From NCBI GenBank assembly GCA_964586765.1, contig CAZPHN010000001.1:1-64000 (forward strand): a stretch of DNA of 64,000 nucleotides. Reading direction: 5' to 3'. This DNA is from UBA3263 sp964586765 (lineage in GTDB: Bacteria > Bacteroidota > Bacteroidia > Bacteroidales > Muribaculaceae). This document shows, one piece after another, positions 59,423 through 64,000 of this stretch (the first letter of the stretch is position 1; every line of letters starts with the position of its first letter). The position numbers and the translations under genes are program-made. Under the pieces are notes generated by a model. That model had not been told where the DNA came from. It searched no databases and was given only the letters and a program-made list of their open reading frames with translations.

Positions 59423-60431
59423 ATTTCCCGCAGAATGGGAGCGTCACGGAGCGGTACTGATGGCATGGCCTCATTCTGCTACTGACTGGAACTACATGCT
59501 CGATGAGGTGCGCCGGTGTTACCTCGAAATTATCAATGCCATAATTGCCGCCGGCGAGAAGGTAGTCCTTATCGGTCCGGAGGCTGAAATGTCAGATGTT
59601 GTCTTTCCCGATGGAGTCTATAAGGTCTATGTAGAGACTAATGACACTTGGATTCGCGATTACGGACCACTGACGCTTACCGACGGCGAGGACTTTACCC
59701 TCCTTGACTTCCGTTTCAACGGATGGGGAATGAAATTTGCCGCTAATTTTGACAATCAGGTGAACCGTCGACTTGGCGAGTTGAGGGTCTATGAGCGGAT
59801 GCCACGGAGCTGCAAAGATTTCGTTTTTGAGGGCGGCTCTATTGAGAGTGACGGCTGCGGAACGCTTCTTACTACCGAATATTGTCTGATGGCTCCTAAC
59901 CGCAATGAGCCTATGACGCGAGCTCAGGTCGAGGAGGTCATTCTCAGCAGACTGCACGGTCGTAAACTCCTCTGGATAACTAATGGAGGACTTACTGGAG
60001 ATGATACTGACGGACATGTCGACACACTCTGTCGGCTCGCTCCGGGCAACTCCATAGTCTATACCGGATGTCAGGACCCAGACGATGAGCATTATGCTCC
60101 CTTACGCGCTATGGCTGATGAACTGAGCGGTTTTACTGACGCTGACGGCAATCCGTTCAATCTCATAGAATTGCCGCTGCCCGACGCTGAGTTTGATGCT
60201 GAAGGGGAGCGTCTGCCAGCCACGTATGCCAACTACTTGGTGTTGGAGCACGCCGTGCTAATGCCGACCTACGCTCAGCCTGAAAAAGACCGTTTGGCTG
60301 CCGACATGCTCCGAATTGTCTATCCTGACCGCGAAATCATCGGCATTGACTGTCGCGCCCTTATTCAGCAACACGGTTCGCTCCATTGTGCCACCATGCA
60401 GCTCCCCGCTTCCGCACTCTCCTTCCTTTAA
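59406..60431 (+). CDS. aguA: agmatine deiminase
   Basis: A 341-residue protein from the ATG at 59406, which gives MIQKNRFPAEWERHGAVLMAWPH, the standard N-terminus; the longer open frame lies inside the previous gene. The guanidine-modifying motifs are visible: DTWIRDYGP, FVFEGGSIESDG, HVDTLCR, and the catalytic cysteine Cys328 in GSLHCATMQ. It converts agmatine to N-carbamoylputrescine. Its partner aguB is next. Confidence 0.93.
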   Translation: MIQKNRFPAEWERHGAVLMAWPHSATDWNYMLDEVRRCYLEIINAIIAAGEKVVLIGPEAEMSDVVFPDGVYKVYVETNDTWIRDYGPLTLTDGEDFTLLDFRFNGWGMKFAANFDNQVNRRLGELRVYERMPRSCKDFVFEGGSIESDGCGTLLTTEYCLMAPNRNEPMTRAQVEEVILSRLHGRKLLWITNGGLTGDDTDGHVDTLCRLAPGNSIVYTGCQDPDDEHYAPLRAMADELSGFTDADGNPFNLIELPLPDAEFDAEGERLPATYANYLVLEHAVLMPTYAQPEKDRLAADMLRIVYPDREIIGIDCRALIQQHGSLHCATMQLPASALSFL

Positions 60432-60448
60432 TCAGTTGTCATTATTAG

Positions 60449-60456
60449 TAAATTTG
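60449..60456 (+). promoter_or_regulatory. -7 box for aguB
   Basis: TAAATTTG, 28 nt before the aguB ATG at 60485; no -33 element was identified. Confidence 0.5.
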
Positions 60457-60484
60457 CAGTATTAGTAACAAATTTTTTTCATTG

Positions 60485-61360
60485 ATGAAAGTAGGAATTA
60501 TCCAACAGCATAATACCGGTGATATAGCTGACAATCGCTGCCGTCTTGCCGACAAGATGCGCTCTCTCGCCTCACAAGGCGCGGAGCTGATAGTCAATCA
60601 GGAGCTGCATGACTCGCTCTATTTCTGTCAGACAGAGAATGTCGACTTGTTTGACCTTGCGCAGCCCATCCCTTCGGAGGTGACTGATTTTTACGGCTCG
60701 CTGGCGCGGGAGATTGGCTGCGTTATCGTGACGTCGCTTTTCGAGAAGCGTGCTCCCGGATTGTACCATAACACCGCAGTGGTGTTTGAAAAGGACGGAA
60801 CCATAGCCGGAAAATATCGTAAGATGCACATTCCTGATGACCCTGCATATTATGAGAAATTTTATTTCACTCCGGGTGACCTCGGATTTGAACCTATCCA
60901 AACCTCGGTAGGACGTCTGGGGGTTCTGGTATGTTGGGACCAATGGTATCCCGAGGCAGCACGGCTCATGGCTCTTCGCGGCGCGGAGATGCTGATATAT
61001 CCTACCGCAATTGGCACTGAAAGCTCAGATTCTGCGGATGAGCAGGAACGTCAGCGCGAGGCGTGGATAACGGTTCAGCGCGGTCATGCCGTTGCTAACG
61101 GTCTGCCGGTGGTGAGCGTCAACAGGGTAGGCTATGAGCCTGATCCGTCGTGTGTGACAGGCGGTATTACCTTTTGGGGCTCAAGTTTCGTTGCGGGTCC
61201 GCAGGGCGAATTTATCAAGCAGTTGCCTCGCGAAGAGGAAGCCACGGCTATTGTCGACGTAGACATGCGTCGTAGCGAGCAGGTTCGCCGTTGGTGGCCT
61301 TTTCTCCGCGACCGCCGAATCGACGCTTATTCTGGACTGACCTCGCGATTTCTGGACTGA
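60485..61360 (+). CDS. aguB: N-carbamoylputrescine amidase
   Basis: A 291-residue nitrilase-family enzyme. The catalytic triad is Glu40 (NQELHD), Lys113 (KYRKMHIP) and Cys150 (VCWDQWYPEA). It hydrolyses N-carbamoylputrescine to putrescine, CO2 and ammonia, the step after AguA. The ATG at 60485 is preferred over an in-frame TTG one codon earlier. It ends 2 nt from the convergent transporter gene. Confidence 0.94.
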   Translation: MKVGIIQQHNTGDIADNRCRLADKMRSLASQGAELIVNQELHDSLYFCQTENVDLFDLAQPIPSEVTDFYGSLAREIGCVIVTSLFEKRAPGLYHNTAVVFEKDGTIAGKYRKMHIPDDPAYYEKFYFTPGDLGFEPIQTSVGRLGVLVCWDQWYPEAARLMALRGAEMLIYPTAIGTESSDSADEQERQREAWITVQRGHAVANGLPVVSVNRVGYEPDPSCVTGGITFWGSSFVAGPQGEFIKQLPREEEATAIVDVDMRRSEQVRRWWPFLRDRRIDAYSGLTSRFLD

Positions 61361-61362
61361 CT

Positions 61363-63027
61363 TCAGACAAAGATGAGGACGAGGATTTGGGCGAGGATGA
61401 CCCGGACAAACATCGTCATAGGATAGACGGTGGCGTAGGCTACGGCGGGATTGTCGCTTTCCGAGCCTTCATTGGCATAGGTGAGAGCCATGGGGTTAGC
61501 CATGGCTCCGGCAAGCATTCCGCATGCCGAGCCGAAATCCACCTTCCAGAGTCGCATGGCGGGAAGCGTCATCAGCAGTACCGGCAGCAGTGTGATTGCA
61601 AAGCCGAGGGCAATCCAGAGCGGTCCTTCTGCGCGCATTATTGTATCAAGGAAGTCCGCGCCGGAACTCAGTCCGAGACATGCAAGGAAGAGCGAGAGTC
61701 CAATTCCGCGAAGCATGAGGTTCGCAGAGCGGGTTGTGTAGGTGACCATATGGAAATTGACGCCAAAACGCCCCACGAGGATACCCATGATTATGGGACC
61801 GCCCGCCAATCCCAGTCGAATCGGCGTTTCCGTGCCGGGAATATAAAACGGAATGGCTCCCAAGATGAGTCCAAGCACAATTCCGATAAAAATCGCGGCA
61901 AGATTCGGCTCTTTGAGGTCGGTATCGACGTTGCCAAGGACCTTTTCGACGTTTTCAATCGCTTTTGCCTCACCAACTACGGTAAGACGGTCGCCCAACT
62001 GCAGGCGCAACTCGGGAGTGGCAAGCAACTGGACTCCGGCACGGAGCACTCGGGTTATGTTGATGCCGTAGCTATTACGCAGACGCAGCGAACCGAGGCG
62101 GCGACCGTTTATTTCAGAGCGTGAAACGATGACATGCTTGGAAACTAACGATGAGTCTATCTTGTTCCAGTCAATATCATCCTTGTTCCAATCTTGCTGC
62201 TCCTGTTCGCCGAACAGAATGGTAAGGGTAGGGGCTTCACTCTCGGTTGTTATGACAAGCAGACGGTCATCGGGCTCAAGAACCGTGTCGGAGTTCGGAA
62301 TTGAAACGTTTCCGTTGCGCCACAGACGCGAAATTACGAACTTATGGTGGGCCAACGGGGCGATTTCGCGTATCGGCTTGTGGAAAATGCCCGGATTGTG
62401 AACTTGAAAGGCGGCTATGTACGTCTGGTTGGCGGTATCCTCATGTTTGGCGCATTTGAGGTCAGAGGCGCGAACAAAGAAGCGTCGGGCTATGGCGAAG
62501 GCAAGAATTACGCCAACAACGCCCATCGGATATGTCACGGCGCAACTCAAGGCGGCACCTGCCGACGGCTTGCCGAGCTGACTCAAAGTTTCCTGAGCGG
62601 CACCAAGCGCGGGGGTGTTGGTCGTTGCACCGCAGAGTATACCGACCATGTCAGCCATGGGTACCTTAAATATATAGGAGAGCAGAATGGCAAGAAGAGT
62701 TCCTATGACTATGGTCAGCAGCGCGAGCATATTGAGCTTGACACCTCCGGAGCGGAACGATGAAAAAAATCCGGGACCGACCTTCAGTCCAAGTTCGTAG
62801 ACAAAAAGAACAAGACCGAAACTCTGGGCATACTGTAACATTTGAGGGTCAATCTGAAATCCGAGATGACCCGCAAAGATACCGACAAAGAAAACGAAGG
62901 TCACGCCAAGTGACACTCCAAATACCTTAATCTTACCGAGGCCTAAGCCGACCGCGATAATCACCGAGAGCACCATTACTGCCTGAAGCGGCGTCTGCTC
63001 CGTAAAAAGCGAATATAGCCATTCCAT
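61363..63027 (-). CDS. YidE/AspT-family transporter with paired TrkA_C domains
   Basis: The protein has 554 residues from the ATG at 63027, 9 nt after a TAACTTTG box (63044-63037 on the minus strand). About five to six N-terminal helices (YELGLKVGPGFF, ATTNTPALGAAQE) are followed by two RCK-C/TrkA_C domains (about 190-360) and a second helical half (SSGADFLDTI, GAMANPMALTYANE). The type is the aspartate:alanine-antiporter-like YidE group. The substrate is unknown. The convergent neighbour is aguB, so a putrescine link is possible but not shown. Confidence 0.88.
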   Translation of the reverse strand: MEWLYSLFTEQTPLQAVMVLSVIIAVGLGLGKIKVFGVSLGVTFVFFVGIFAGHLGFQIDPQMLQYAQSFGLVLFVYELGLKVGPGFFSSFRSGGVKLNMLALLTIVIGTLLAILLSYIFKVPMADMVGILCGATTNTPALGAAQETLSQLGKPSAGAALSCAVTYPMGVVGVILAFAIARRFFVRASDLKCAKHEDTANQTYIAAFQVHNPGIFHKPIREIAPLAHHKFVISRLWRNGNVSIPNSDTVLEPDDRLLVITTESEAPTLTILFGEQEQQDWNKDDIDWNKIDSSLVSKHVIVSRSEINGRRLGSLRLRNSYGINITRVLRAGVQLLATPELRLQLGDRLTVVGEAKAIENVEKVLGNVDTDLKEPNLAAIFIGIVLGLILGAIPFYIPGTETPIRLGLAGGPIIMGILVGRFGVNFHMVTYTTRSANLMLRGIGLSLFLACLGLSSGADFLDTIMRAEGPLWIALGFAITLLPVLLMTLPAMRLWKVDFGSACGMLAGAMANPMALTYANEGSESDNPAVAYATVYPMTMFVRVILAQILVLIFV

Positions 63028-63039
63028 AATTGACCGCAA

Positions 63040-63336
63040 AGTTACGACAATTAAATGAAATATTAAAAGTAGTACATTAAAAATAATAACAGGCGAAGTG
63101 GTGTTGAGTTGTTGCTACTTACAATTTTTTAAATATTTTTCATCGTAAAATCAAAAAGTTTTCCATTTCTAAAATTTATATATCTAATAATTAATATCTT
63201 ATAAAATATTACCATGTAAAAAGTTTTCCAAAATGAAAAATGTTGATAAGTTTTTGTGTTAAAAAGTTTGCTAATCCGGAATAATCTGTTTAGCTTTGCA
63301 CTCCGAAATCAATACTCCCCCCAATAAACCCACCCA
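63040..63336. other. AT-rich regulatory region before nrdD with direct repeats
   Basis: This ~300-nt gap holds no gene. The 13-mer AAAAAGTTTTCCA occurs at 63153-63165 and 63218-63230, and its first eight bases again at 63261-63268. A sequence like GTTGATAAGTTTTTG lies at 63242-63256. These repeats are candidate sites for a regulator such as NrdR, FNR-type or DnaA, though none matches a consensus exactly. Confidence 0.5.
63267..63298 (+). promoter_or_regulatory. promoter of nrdD
   Basis: TTTG (63267-63270), 20-nt spacer, TAGCTTTG (63291-63298). The leader to the ATG at 63337 is ~35 nt. The -33 box lies at the end of the third repeat. Confidence 0.72.
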
Positions 63337-64000
63337 ATGATTCAGACTATTATAAAGCGCGACGGCAGAGTCGTCGGTTACAACGAAGAAAAAATCAAAG
63401 CCGCAATCCGCAAGGCGATGCTGACAACAGAGCTTGGCGAGGATGAGGCTCTCATTCAGCGTATAACCGACCGTATCGGCATGTCAGGCAAGGAGCAGAT
63501 GACCGTCGAGGATATTCAGGACCGCGTTGAGCTCGAACTGATGAAGTCGCCTCGCAAGGAGGTTGCGCGCGCATATATCGCATATCGCAATCAGCGCAGT
63601 GTGGCGCGCCGCGCCAAGACCCGCGACCTCTTCCTTGAAATTATTGAGGCTAAAAATAACGACGTGACGCGCGAGAACGCCAACATGAATACAGACTCGC
63701 CCGCCGGCATGATGATGAAATTCGCCTCAGAGACTACTAAGCCCTTTGTTGATGATTATCTGCTTAGCGAGGAGGCTCTTGAGGCTGTCCGCCACAATCT
63801 TCTCCATATCCACGATAAGGATTACTATCCCACCAAGTCGCTCACCTGCGTACAGCATCCGCTTGATCGCATCCTTAAATATGGTTTCGTGGCGGGACAT
63901 GGCGAGTCACGTCCCGCTAAACGCATAGAAACCGCCAGCATCATAGGCTGTATCTCGCTCGAGACTGCCCAAAACGAAATGCACGGCGGTCAGGCTATCC
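63337..64000 (+). CDS. nrdD: anaerobic ribonucleoside-triphosphate reductase, N-terminal part
   Basis: The gene runs off the right edge; 221 residues are visible. It opens with an ATP-cone (QTIIKRDGRVVGYNEEKIKAAIRKAML...MTVEDIQDRVELELMKSPRKEVARAYIAYR) and continues into the catalytic barrel (NANMNTDSPAGMMMKFASETTKPFVDDYLL...LHIHDKDYYPTKSLTCVQHPL). The cysteine in SLTCVQHPL matches the active-site region. NrdD makes dNTPs under anaerobic conditions using a glycyl radical. The activase NrdG is expected downstream. Confidence 0.93.
   Translation, partial: MIQTIIKRDGRVVGYNEEKIKAAIRKAMLTTELGEDEALIQRITDRIGMSGKEQMTVEDIQDRVELELMKSPRKEVARAYIAYRNQRSVARRAKTRDLFLEIIEAKNNDVTRENANMNTDSPAGMMMKFASETTKPFVDDYLLSEEALEAVRHNLLHIHDKDYYPTKSLTCVQHPLDRILKYGFVAGHGESRPAKRIETASIIGCISLETAQNEMHGGQAI

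Noticed and set aside
63040..63336. Replication-origin-like DnaA box cluster
   Set aside because: The TTTTCCA words miss the DnaA-box consensus at key positions and no dnaA or dnaN gene is nearby.

Overview
The window is chromosomal DNA from a Bacteroidales bacterium, most likely Muribaculaceae or a close relative. This rests on promoters of the Bacteroidetes type (TTTG, about 20 nt, TAnnTTTG) in front of many genes, on TonB-dependent receptors, a membrane-bound TPR/HTH regulator, secreted proteins with short C-terminal sorting-like tails, and Bacteroidetes-type ParC, ClpB and EttA. The family assignment is inference. No rRNA, tRNA, CRISPR array or intact prophage was seen.

Layout. 0-5.2 kb: the end of an alpha-glucan phosphorylase, a PurF-like protein that lacks the catalytic cysteine, a Y1 transposase with a REP-like inverted pair beside it, and a two-gene secreted/beta-helix operon. 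5.2-9.9 kb: an AT-rich accessory island with an MqsR-type toxin and an antitoxin that joins an MqsA-like HTH to a Panacea (DUF4065) domain, two unrecognised genes, small membrane and remnant genes, and a MutS-domain-like fragment. 9.9-13.4 kb: rmuC and a TonB-dependent receptor on the minus strand. 13.4-14.7 kb: a repeat-rich 800-nt region and a small XRE regulator. 14.7-20.8 kb: a compact minus-strand operon bamD-rpoZ-aroE-comM-rhomboid-rhomboid-EEP phosphatase. 21.2-27.9 kb: lrgA-lrgB, then carA-carB-nfo-FKBP. 27.9-34.1 kb: TPR/HTH membrane regulator, outer-membrane receptor, clpB.

34.1-36.8 kb is a small accessory cassette: a candidate structured RNA, a small membrane protein, a GIY-YIG protein and a WYL regulator, with a shared inverted repeat at the two ends. 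36.8-39.4 kb: a large MG2-like envelope protein whose promoter spacer is an (AT)10 tract. 39.5-42.1 kb: a HipA-like kinase/DUF3037 pair and a DUF1846 protein. 42.1-54.3 kb: a long run of closely packed minus-strand genes. From promoter to end it reads CDP-glycerol-transferase-like protein, acyltransferase, flippase, ruvX, def, ettA, thioredoxin-fold lipoprotein, phoA, parC, GNAT. Divergent to it is a nucleotidyltransferase-aminotransferase fusion (54.5-56.3 kb).

56.3-64 kb: a lipoprotein, metX-hom (methionine branch), aguA and aguB (agmatine to putrescine), a YidE-type transporter, and the start of anaerobic ribonucleotide reductase nrdD.

The most interesting candidates are: the envelope-decoration locus around 50.5-56.3 kb, with a possible CDP-amino-alcohol or CDP-phosphonate supply; the long imperfect RNA hairpin at 34.26-34.40 kb and the shared WYL-type operators around it; the phase-variable-looking promoter at 39.4 kb; the MqsR/HTH-Panacea module; the HipA-like/DUF3037 pair; and the REP/transposase pair at 2.4-3.0 kb.
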